DNA from: Alphaproteobacteria bacterium
GTDB taxonomy: Bacteria > Pseudomonadota > Alphaproteobacteria > Micropepsales > Micropepsaceae
Assembly (NCBI GenBank): GCA_003139615.1
Contig: PLJH01000124.1
Span: 1-44,372, forward strand
Direction: 5' to 3'
DNA length: 44,372 nucleotides
Shown: positions 1-4,642 of the stretch, one piece after another
Layout: each line of letters opens with the position of its first letter
How positions within the stretch are numbered: position 1 is the stretch's first letter
Notes under the pieces: model-generated
What the model was told of the DNA's origin: nothing
Seen by the model: the letters and a program-made list of their open reading frames with translations, nothing else
Databases searched by the model: none
Program-made: the position numbers and the translations under genes

Positions 1-136
1 CGGCGACAGGTTATGTGTTGCAGTTTGCGATGGAGGTGCATTTCGCGAAGAAGCGTTGCCTTTCGGAGTGCAACACTTAAGCCGTCGCCGCATTCACGTC
101 ATCGCGCCTATCACGTCGGCCGGGCGTCGCTCGCCT

Positions 137-352
137 TCAGGGCCCTTTGGCACCGGTTTTCCCTTTCTTGATTGCGAAGAATATCGCGACAATGAAAACG
201 GCCACCACAAGGCCAGCCACGACGACGTTCTCCATCGAGAACCCCATGACCCTGACACTCGGCCAAGAAGGATAGAAATTGAACAAAACCACCAAGACGC
301 CAGCGACCACGACCCAAAATGCGAGCGCCCAGAGAATGGTTCTAGCTGTCAT
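137..352 (-). CDS. small two-helix membrane protein (P0)
   Basis: A 71-residue protein of unknown function. Two hydrophobic stretches are visible, near residues 5-25 (ILWALAFWVVVAGVLVVLF) and 42-62 (VVVAGLVVAVFIVAIFFAI), followed by a basic Lys-rich tail, so it is probably a small inner-membrane hairpin. I chose the second ATG (352) because GAGGGA lies just upstream of it; an in-frame ATG at 364 would add four residues. A copy of the local IS terminal repeat lies just upstream (404-429), so the gene sits in the mobile debris. Unlike its neighbours it has no transposase remnant in front of it, and no clear terminal repeat follows its stop. A plus-strand ORF overlaps it but reads like a shadow. 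Confidence 0.5.
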   Translation of the reverse strand: MTARTILWALAFWVVVAGVLVVLFNFYPSWPSVRVMGFSMENVVVAGLVVAVFIVAIFFAIKKGKTGAKGP

Positions 353-403
353 CCGTTCCCTCATGCTTAGCGGTAAGCATGAGACCTGCGAGATTGGCCG
401 TCA

Positions 404-429
404 AATTTCAAACTGAGACAGTGCCCGAA
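404..429 (-). repeat. IS terminal repeat, copy 1
   Basis: The reverse complement reads GG-CACTG-TCTCAGTTTGAAATTT, matching copy 4 (1181) in the TCTCAGTTTGAAATTT half. It lies head to head with copy 2 and shares the palindromic CGAAATTCG between them. Confidence 0.55.
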
Positions 430-455
430 ATTCGGCAGTGACGCATTTTGAATTT
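426..455 (+). repeat. IS terminal repeat, copy 2
   Basis: GAAATTCGGCAGTG is followed by ACGCATTTTGAATTT. It belongs to the same subtype as copy 3 (GTGACGyATTTTGAA). The stop codon of the P1 gene (TAA, 454-456 on the minus strand) falls on its inner edge. Confidence 0.6.
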
Positions 456-627
456 AGCCGGTGTCATCGTCAGGTTCATCGTCGGCAGGCAGGCCAACAA
501 CTGGGGCAACTTTTGGGGCGGTCGGGATAGGTATCTCGGGATTAAGCTCGAAAACCATATATGCGCAGAAAAGAGCTACGAGGTTTCTGACGCCCCGACC
601 TATGAAGCGTATGGCAGCGCCCATCAT
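454..627 (-). CDS. small single-helix membrane protein (P1), passenger gene
   Basis: A 57-residue protein of unknown function. It has one hydrophobic helix near residues 12-27 (GVRNLVALFCAYMVFEL), then a Pro-rich stretch and a very acidic tail (DDEPDDD). The start ATG (627) overlaps the TGA stop of the upstream transposase remnant, as GCATGATGGGC, so translation is probably coupled to termination of the remnant. Its stop codon touches terminal repeat copy 2. Thus the gene fills the whole space between transposase end and IS end. It could be a genuine passenger or read-out of IS DNA; the hydrophobic helix and tight packing favour a real small gene. Confidence 0.45.
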   Translation of the reverse strand: MMGAAIRFIGRGVRNLVALFCAYMVFELNPEIPIPTAPKVAPVVGLPADDEPDDDTG

Positions 628-812
628 GCCGCTTTCTTTTTGTATGGCCCACGCTTCGCGACGGGCGCTTCCTGAGCCGCGATCAGCGCCGCTACGGCCG
701 ACATATTCCAAACCCGATCTGTGACGTCAGCGGCCATAGCAGGTGTTACGCGAAGCGATTTGTGAATGCGGCGGAGTTGTAGTGCATGTAGTGGAGCGCG
801 ACCGAGAGGACG
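624..812 (-). pseudogene. IS1-like transposase C-terminal remnant 1 (frameshifted)
   Basis: Reading the minus strand from 812, the first part translates as HVLSVALHYMHYN. After a one-base deletion it continues as RRIHKSLRVTPAMAADV, TDRVWNMSAVAAL, and ends KRGPYKKKAA-stop. This matches the usual C terminus of single-ORF IS1-family transposases (ENHAHAVALHFMHYNF, RIHKTLRVTPAMAAGVTD). Everything upstream is replaced by terminal repeat copy 3, which abuts the coding sequence directly. The DDE catalytic region is absent. Confidence 0.7.
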
Positions 813-813
813 T

Positions 814-845
814 GGTTTTCGGTAGTGACGTATTTTGAAATTCAT
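814..845 (+). repeat. IS terminal repeat, copy 3
   Basis: TTTTCGGTAGTG is followed by ACGTATTTTGAAATTC. The inner edge touches the P2 stop codon (TGA, 842-844 minus). The outer edge abuts the transposase remnant 1 coding sequence, as if one element had inserted into or recombined with another. Confidence 0.65.
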
Positions 846-1054
846 CGACCGGAATCCCCGAAAAGGGCGACCACAATGAAGATCATCCCCATGACGATCG
901 AAGCGATGACGCTCCACCAAAAATAGATTGGGTTGGCGTCGCGATAGCGACGGGAAATGCGCAAGGGAAGTTCACCATTCCGAAGCGCATAGGTGGCGTA
1001 CCAGAACATTGCGATGCCGAAAGCACCGAAGAAGAGACGTGTGCCAAGCGGCAT
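842..1054 (-). CDS. small two-helix membrane protein (P2), passenger gene
   Basis: A 70-residue protein of unknown function. It has two hydrophobic segments, near residues 7-24 (LFFGAFGIAMFWYATYAL) and 44-64 (IYFWWSVIASIVMGMIFIVVALF), joined by a basic loop (RISRRYRD), which suggests an inner-membrane hairpin. The ATG follows the TAA stop of the upstream transposase remnant with no base between (TAAATG). The GAAGG that could serve as its ribosome site lies inside the Lys-Lys-Lys-Ala-Ala codons of that remnant. Its stop is flush with terminal repeat copy 3. The layout is that of P1, with an unrelated protein. Confidence 0.55.
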   Translation of the reverse strand: MPLGTRLFFGAFGIAMFWYATYALRNGELPLRISRRYRDANPIYFWWSVIASIVMGMIFIVVALFGDSGR

Positions 1055-1180
1055 TTACGCTGCCTTCTTTTTGCACGGCCCGCGTTTTGCGACAGGCGCT
1101 TCCTGAGCCGCGATCAGCGCCGCAATGTCAGACATATCCCCAACGTCAGCGGTCATTTCATTCAGCCTGTCAAGCGATGT
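1055..1180 (-). pseudogene. IS1-like transposase C-terminal remnant 2
   Basis: The minus strand reads SLDRLNEMTADVGDMSD, then IAALIAAQEAPVAKRGP and CKKKAA-stop, closely matching the tail of remnant 1 but lacking the TDRVW segment. The upstream boundary is terminal repeat copy 4, followed by ATCGCTTGACAGG; the same 13 bases occur at the same junction in remnant 3 (2229-2318). Confidence 0.65.
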
Positions 1181-1212
1181 CGAAATTCGGTAGTGTCTCA
1201 GTTTGAAATTTG
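1181..1212 (+). repeat. IS terminal repeat, copy 4
   Basis: CGAAATTCGGTAGTG is followed by TCTCAGTTTGAAATTT. It is of the same subtype as copy 1. It lies between the transposase remnant 2 side and the stop of P3 (6 bp away). Confidence 0.7.
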
Positions 1213-1217
1213 AGGCG

Positions 1218-1469
1218 CTACTGTTTGTTGGACGGTGTCTCTGGAAAAGGGGGCAATACTTTCGGAAAATCCACTCTCTTTCCGAAATACTGGCATGTTG
1301 AAGGCGGCTCGAAATGCTCCGCTCGGCATCGGTGTTTGGAGGCGAACGGCCCTAGAACAGGCATCTGGCCTAATTCCGCGTACCAGCCCGGCCCATTCCA
1401 TTCCGCAATCATGTCCCACCCTACGTGAGGGGTGGTGGCCGCTAGCAAGACAAGAAGCGCGATCTTCAT
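1218..1469 (-). CDS. small secreted protein (P3)
   Basis: An 83-residue protein of unknown function with an N-terminal hydrophobic stretch (MKIALLVLLAATTPHVG) that looks like a signal peptide, then a Trp/Tyr/Gly-rich segment (EWNGPGWYAELG), GPFASKHRC and a second Cys (STCQYF). The two cysteines suggest a periplasmic disulfide. Short secreted proteins with a GPF/YxS...C pattern occur in rhizobia, but I cannot name a family. GGGGAAG lies 11 bp upstream of the ATG. It ends 6 bp from terminal repeat copy 4, like the other passengers, but no transposase remnant precedes it. It is divergent from the decayed gene at 1508. Confidence 0.55.
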   Translation of the reverse strand: MKIALLVLLAATTPHVGWDMIAEWNGPGWYAELGQMPVLGPFASKHRCRAEHFEPPSTCQYFGKRVDFPKVLPPFPETPSNKQ

Positions 1470-1507
1470 AGTGTGATGTTCTTCCCCAATTCGGCTATAC
1501 TAGCCAC

Positions 1508-1690
1508 ATGCCCAAGGGACCCCAAGGCCAGAAACGACCCGGCGACGTGATCGGCGCGGCAATCATGGTGGCGAAGATTGCCACGGGCAAGATCGAAGAA
1601 AAGCCAGCCTAGGTCACGAAACGCACGAAAAGCGGCGCGGCGCGTTCTGTTAAGCTGACCGATGAGTAGAAGGCTGAAATTGCCCGAACG
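1508..1690 (+). pseudogene. decayed KRPxDVIG-type small protein gene with two in-frame amber stops
   Basis: The frame opens with ATG and reads MPKGPQGQKRPGDVIGAA, IMVAKIATGKIEEKPA, then TAG (1610). In the same frame it continues as KSGAARSVKLTDE, a second TAG (1667), then KAEIARTA. This is the layout of a short conserved alphaproteobacterial protein family (…KRPADVIGxAVxxxxIATGE… then G-A-A-R-A-x-x-LTPExRxEIAxxAA), usually 60-75 residues. Homology on both sides of each stop shows a recently inactivated gene rather than a 34-residue one. Repeat copy A begins where the C terminus should be. The function of the family is not known to me. Confidence 0.6.
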
Positions 1691-1748
1691 GCTCCCCAGT
1701 CGCCTGGATGCTTCATGCCGCGAAGGGGAACGTTGCTGCTGCTGTCAC
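1691..1748 (+). repeat. short palindromic repeat family, copy A (5' truncated)
   Basis: It contains CCCAGTCGC, TTCATGCCGCGA and GGGGAACGTTGC, then CTGCTGTCAC. It aligns with copies B-E (3240, 9000 reversed, 13901, 16341). The left arm is missing because it abuts the decayed gene. Confidence 0.6.
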
Positions 1749-1769
1749 CATATTTAAATCTCCGCTTGC

Positions 1770-1800
1770 CGAAATCCGGTATTGAGTCAGTTTGAAATCG
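1770..1800 (+). repeat. IS terminal repeat, copy 5
   Basis: CGAAATCCGGTATTG is followed by AGTCAGTTTGAAATCG, the most diverged of the seven copies. The P4 stop codon lies 15 bp to the right. Confidence 0.6.
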
Positions 1801-1815
1801 AACATGCTCACCGGA

Positions 1816-2190
1816 TTATTGCTGATTCAGCAACCCAGTATTGACTGCGGTATTTGATTGAGACGAGCTGGAACTCACGAGAATCCCCCTGCTATCGAAC
1901 GTGAATGTTGCCGTGTTCGATGTGCCAGTAGCACCTCCAGCAAGCAGACCAACGACCGGTACATATGTTGCAGCATTCGCCGAAGAAGAAATGTGAACGT
2001 ATACAAGGATAGTTTGCCCGTTACCCAAAGTGGTTGTGCCGTTGGGAGGTCCGAGCTTCGCTACCACCTCAGCTAGCGTAGTCTTTCCCTGCGCAAATTG
2101 GGCCACTTGTTCAGATGTGACCTTAGTTCCAGATGAGACGCATCCAGTGAGCAGCAACAGGCAAAATGCCGATGCAATAAGTTTTTTCAT
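1816..2190 (-). CDS. small SmpA/BamE-like lipoprotein (P4), passenger gene
   Basis: A 124-residue lipoprotein. The signal peptide MKKLIASAFCLLLLTGC ends in a clear lipobox (LTGC), so it should be lipidated and envelope-anchored. Residues about 25-70 (QVAQFAQGKTTLAEVV, AKLGPPNGTTTLGNGQT) match the helix-turn 'G-x-T-x-x-E-V-x-x-x-L-G-x-P' signature of SmpA/OmlA/BamE-like domains. The rest is Gly/Ser/Thr-rich. I chose the ATG at 2190 because AAAGGGGAGAG lies just upstream; a TTG at 2232 overlaps the transposase remnant stop and would add 14 residues. It is downstream of remnant 3 and 15 bp from repeat copy 5. The role is unknown; the domain only suggests an outer-membrane-associated protein. Confidence 0.7.
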   Translation of the reverse strand: MKKLIASAFCLLLLTGCVSSGTKVTSEQVAQFAQGKTTLAEVVAKLGPPNGTTTLGNGQTILVYVHISSSANAATYVPVVGLLAGGATGTSNTATFTFDSRGILVSSSSSQSNTAVNTGLLNQQ

Positions 2191-2228
2191 CGCTCTCCCC
2201 TTTTCGTCGGAAACTATTGAGCCGCTTC

Positions 2229-2318
2229 TCAATCCTCTAGCACCTTCACCATATCAGACATTTCCCAAAGTTTGGGAGTCGTGCTTGCGGCCATCGTTTT
2301 GCACCTGTCAAGCGATAC
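2229..2318 (-). pseudogene. IS1-like transposase C-terminal remnant 3
   Basis: The minus strand reads SLDRCKTMAASTTPKLW, then EMSDMVKVLED-stop. The end matches remnant 4 (KLWEMSDMVKVLEDWE) on the plus strand. The junction to terminal repeat copy 6 carries ATCGCTTGACAGG, identical to that of remnant 2. Confidence 0.65.
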
Positions 2319-2350
2319 GAAAATTCGGTAGTGGTACAGTTTGAAATTCC
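2319..2350 (+). repeat. IS terminal repeat, copy 6 (left end of the 2319-3227 unit)
   Basis: GAAAATTCGGTAGTG is followed by GTACAGTTTGAAATTCC. It pairs as an inverted repeat with copy 7 (3195-3227), sharing TCGGTAGTGGTACAGTTTGA. Confidence 0.75.
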
Positions 2351-2398
2351 GCGCGGCTAAGTATCTGTTTCCCGCAGCCCGTATGTTAACATCGTGGT

Positions 2399-2608
2399 AT
2401 GACGACACGAGAATACTACGAGATTGACCTAAAGTGCCCTGAATGTGGCGCCTCGGGTACCGCGCGCTGTTCCGAAAATGATTATATGCACATGAGGCAT
2501 CCGGGCTTTAAAGTCGAGGAGTTGCCACCCGGCTTTTCGGTCAAGACCGCAGCGCGGACCATGCAGGATACAGTCATAATCTGTGACAAATGCCAGATTC
2601 GAGCCTGA
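2399..2608 (+). CDS. small zinc-ribbon protein
   Basis: A 69-residue protein with two Cys pairs, CPEC (residues 13-16) and CDKC (62-65), which should bind one zinc as a treble-clef or ribbon. There is no signal peptide or membrane segment, so it is probably cytoplasmic. It is not the zinc finger of an IS1 InsA-type transposase as far as I can tell: spacing is wide and the middle (HPGFKVEELPPGFSVKT) is unlike it. It lies inside the IS unit between the left end and the transposase remnant, and its frame stops just before the remnant frame becomes recognisable. Function unknown. Confidence 0.6.
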   Translation: MTTREYYEIDLKCPECGASGTARCSENDYMHMRHPGFKVEELPPGFSVKTAARTMQDTVIICDKCQIRA

Positions 2609-2622
2609 TAATGCCGCCTATC

Positions 2623-2844
2623 CGCATGGGCAACCGTCGCATGACGCGGCTCACGAATGCCTTTTCGAAAAAGGCCGAAAACCACGCGCATATGATGGCG
2701 ATCTACTTCATGCACTATAATTTTGTGAGGCAGCACCAGACTTTGAAGATCAGCCCGGCGATGGCCGCCGGTGTTTCTTCTAAGTTGTGGGAAATGTCTG
2801 ATATGGTGAAAGTCTTAGAGGATTGGGAAGCGAAGAATGATTAA
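2623..2844 (+). pseudogene. IS1-like transposase C-terminal remnant 4
   Basis: Reads RMGNRRMTRLTNAFSKKAEN, then HYNFVRQHQTLKISPAMAAG and KLWEMSDMVKVLEDWEAKND-stop. The RRxTRLTNAFSKKxEN motif followed by HYNFxRxHxTL is diagnostic of single-ORF IS1-family transposases. It is open in frame from 2590, but the residues before 2623 do not resemble transposase. The catalytic domain is missing. Confidence 0.75.
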
Positions 2845-3196
2845 GGCTTTGCCACTTTCGTTGCTTCTACTTGCAACTCCTTGTTTCGGCGAGGAGCCAG
2901 CTTGTGATCAGCCTGACGGTCGTGCGATTGGACTCGTTGTTCCTACCGCCGATGCGGCTATTGCGGTCTACAAAGCGATAGCAAATGGCCGGCATGACAA
3001 GATCAAACCCACGAACAAAATTCTCGTAAATGACAAAGAAGATCATTGGGAAGTGTATCAATATCCCAAGAAGGACCGATCAACATTCAACCCACACACT
3101 GGTATGGAAACCGTGCGAGTAGTCGCCGGAGGAGGCACATTGGAATTGGAGATCAGTAAGTGCGATGGCCGAACCATCGGCTCTTATTCCCGCTAA
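2837..3196 (+). CDS. secreted NTF2-fold immunity-like protein (P5), passenger gene
   Basis: A 119-residue protein with a signal peptide (MIKALPLSLLLLATPCFG, cleavage probably before EEPA). The mature part follows the pattern of the NTF2-fold immunity family (PF15631): a helix starting VPTADAAIAVYKAI, a strand NKILVNDKEDHWEVYQY, and a final GGTLELEISKCDG, where family members usually end GG-hydrophobic-x-I-x-x-x-DG. Two Cys (in PACDQ and SKCDG) could form a disulfide. The ATG overlaps the end of the transposase remnant by 8 bp (AATGATTAA), and the stop is flush with terminal repeat copy 7. No toxin gene is adjacent. The family match is by eye, so the immunity role is tentative. Confidence 0.55.
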   Translation: MIKALPLSLLLLATPCFGEEPACDQPDGRAIGLVVPTADAAIAVYKAIANGRHDKIKPTNKILVNDKEDHWEVYQYPKKDRSTFNPHTGMETVRVVAGGGTLELEISKCDGRTIGSYSR

Positions 3197-3227
3197 ATAT
3201 CAAACTGTACCACTACCGAAAATTCCG
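3195..3227 (-). repeat. IS terminal repeat, copy 7 (right end of the 2319-3227 unit)
   Basis: AAATATCAAACTG, TACCACTACCGAAAATTCC: the inverse of copy 6. It begins at the P5 stop codon. Confidence 0.75.
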
Positions 3228-3239
3228 CACTTTTAATGA

Positions 3240-3304
3240 GGTAATAGCAGCAACGTTCCCCAGCCGCCGTCGTGCCACGAAGGGCAACATCGCCGCCGTC
3301 ACGG
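3240..3304 (+). repeat. short palindromic repeat family, copy B
   Basis: Contains AACGTTCCCCAGCCGC, GTGCCACGAAGGGCAACAT and CGCCGTCAC. It aligns end to end with copy E (16341-16415) with a 4-5 base gap in the middle. Confidence 0.6.
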
Positions 3305-3347
3305 TATTTCCCTTATTCCAACAGCTGAAATGCCGGAGGGGATGAGC

Positions 3348-3767
3348 TCAACGGCCGCGTTGTTTCCAACCGCGCTGCACGCCGACCAGAAATTTGACCT
3401 TATCCTCCCGCATTTGCCGGACAAGTCCGGGTCTTCCGGTTGTCTCATGCGCGGCGGCCCACAGCACCAGTTCCGTCAGCAACGGCGCCAGGCCGATTCC
3501 CTTTGCGGTCAAAAGATAGATACTGCTCCGCCCATCCGAGGGATCGCGCTTCGCCGTGATGATTCCGTCGGCCGCGAGCTTTCGCAGACGATCGGTGAGG
3601 ATGTTCGTCGCGATTCCTTCATGGCTGTTCAGAAATTCCGCGTAGCGGCGCGCGCCGTTCAGCATCATGTCGCGCACGATCAACAGCGACCAGCGGTCCC
3701 CCAACATTTCCACCGAAGCGTTCAACGGACATTCCGAGCGACGCTTTTTTCCAATCTTCTTTCGCAT
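3348..3767 (-). CDS. HxlR-family winged-helix transcriptional regulator
   Basis: A 139-residue MarR/HxlR-type DNA-binding protein. The family signature is present: CPLNASVEMLGDRWSLLIVR (Cys at about 13), then FLNSHEGIATNILTDRL (recognition helix), LAADGIITAKRDPSDGRS (wing) and YLLTAKGIGLAPLL. Length is normal. The single N-terminal Cys is the redox-sensing position in some relatives. It is divergent from the secreted-protein gene at 3898, with a 21-bp inverted repeat between them (3813-3833). It probably controls that gene and itself. The signal is unknown. Confidence 0.9.
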   Translation of the reverse strand: MRKKIGKKRRSECPLNASVEMLGDRWSLLIVRDMMLNGARRYAEFLNSHEGIATNILTDRLRKLAADGIITAKRDPSDGRSSIYLLTAKGIGLAPLLTELVLWAAAHETTGRPGLVRQMREDKVKFLVGVQRGWKQRGR

Positions 3768-3812
3768 GGCCGCATTGTAGTTTGTTTTGGCTGCGGTGCA
3801 ATCGCGAGGAAG

Positions 3813-3833
3813 TGACTTGCACTTTGCACGTCA
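3813..3833. promoter_or_regulatory. putative HxlR operator
   Basis: TGACTTGCA, CTT, TGCACGTCA: an inverted repeat with 8 of 9 matching positions, midway between the divergent HxlR gene and the gene at 3898. Spacing and position fit a dimeric winged-helix regulator site. Confidence 0.45.
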
Positions 3834-3897
3834 AATTGCCGACATGGCGCAAACGAGATTGGCAGCCTGTCGGCCGATTTCAAGCCGGAGGGATTCG

Positions 3898-4461
3898 ATG
3901 CGCGTGTCCAAAAAATTCGCAATGGGATCGGCTGCGCTGGGTGCGGCGTTCCTGCTTGCTCTGACGGCCGGCGCGACGGCTCAGGGTTCGTCGTCTCCGC
4001 GCGACAAGCTCGCGGTCTGGGCGGGGCACTGGAAGAGACATGGCGAGGTGAAGGAAACCCAGTTTGGCCATGCCAGGACGTTCGACTACGACGTCCAATG
4101 TTCTTTTCTCCCCCACGGCGCCTTTATGGCCTGCAGTTCCTTGAGCTTGATGCCGGATCCCAACCACGGAAATCGTATCTCGAACGGAGCGAACCTTTTC
4201 TATTACAGCGATGTCGACAAGACCTTCAAATATACGGAGGTGCACCCTGAGGGCGGGCCGCGCGAAGGGACAGCTCTTGTCGATGGAAATGTCTGGACCG
4301 AGCCGATGCAAATTCAAAGGCGGAGCGGCGGCATGGCCGATGCGCATTTTATTTACGACTTTGTCTCACCCGGTAAAATACAGGCGCGGTTCGAAATATC
4401 GACGGACAAGGGCGCGCACTGGACCGTGGTGGACGAGTTTGTCGACACGAAAGAGAGCTAG
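3898..4461 (+). CDS. exported DUF1579-like protein of unknown function
   Basis: A 187-residue protein. Residues 1-30 are a signal peptide with basic start and AQG cleavage region (FLLALTAGATAQG). The mature part (AVWAGHWKRHGEV, CSFLPHGAFMACSS, TFKYTEVHPEGG, PGKIQARFEISTDKG) has the strand-rich, Trp-starting layout of DUF1579/lipocalin-like proteins that measure 'activity or weight loss' style folds, but no catalytic motif is visible. The start was set at 3898 because GGAGG lies 6 bp upstream; an upstream in-frame extension has no ribosome site. It is divergent from HxlR and likely its target. An IS5-type transposase scrap lies just downstream. Confidence 0.75.
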   Translation: MRVSKKFAMGSAALGAAFLLALTAGATAQGSSSPRDKLAVWAGHWKRHGEVKETQFGHARTFDYDVQCSFLPHGAFMACSSLSLMPDPNHGNRISNGANLFYYSDVDKTFKYTEVHPEGGPREGTALVDGNVWTEPMQIQRRSGGMADAHFIYDFVSPGKIQARFEISTDKGAHWTVVDEFVDTKES

Positions 4462-4476
4462 GCGAATTCGCTTTAA

Positions 4477-4587
4477 AACGCACCATATGTCAAGCAGTAC
4501 CACGCAATTGCCACGCACTATGACAAGACGGCCGGAAATTTCCTCGCCGGAATCCATTTGGCAGCCGCCGTCGTTCTACTTAATTGA
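4477..4587 (+). pseudogene. IS5-family transposase C-terminal scrap
   Basis: The plus strand reads YHAIATHYDKTAGNFLAGIH, then LAAAVVLLN-stop. This matches the extreme C terminus of IS5-group transposases (RIATRYDKTARNFLAAIxLAAxxxxLN). Only about 35 codons remain. GGTCGGGCCCTAA after the stop resembles the end of such an element. It is too short for standard gene finding. Confidence 0.65.
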
Positions 4588-4642
4588 GGTCGGGCCCTAA
4601 TCCCGAACGGACACTTGGAGATATGTTCGGACGACCCATTCG

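Larger units (their letters stand above)
404..3227. mobile_element. array of IS terminal repeats, transposase 3' remnants and small passenger genes
   Basis: This block is built from seven copies of one IS terminal repeat, four remnants of an IS1-like transposase C terminus, and a small gene after each remnant. P1, P2 and P5 begin at the transposase stop codon (adjacent or overlapping) and P4 38 bp after it. Passenger stops are 0 to 15 bp from the next terminal repeat. Five repeats (426, 814, 1181, 1770, 2319) face the same way. The first (404) and last (3195) face the other way. No intact transposase is present, so the array cannot move by itself. Limits are those of the outermost recognisable repeats. 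Confidence 0.6.
2319..3227 (+). mobile_element. complete-ended non-autonomous IS unit carrying two small genes
   Basis: This is the only unit in the array with a matching inverted pair of ends (copies 6 and 7). In order it holds a zinc-ribbon gene (2399), a transposase C-terminal remnant (2623-2844) and a secreted protein gene (2837-3196). At about 909 bp it is compact. The transposase N-terminal two thirds are replaced by the zinc-ribbon gene, so movement would need transposase supplied from elsewhere. I did not find a convincing target-site duplication. Confidence 0.55.

Noticed and set aside
9..32. possible eighth copy of the IS terminal repeat at the left edge
   Set aside because: Only GTGTTGCAGTTTG matches; the GGTAGTG end is not recognisable.
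404..3227. integron cassette array
   Set aside because: No integrase gene and no attC-like folded sites; the repeats are IS termini with transposase remnants, so the resemblance is only in layout.
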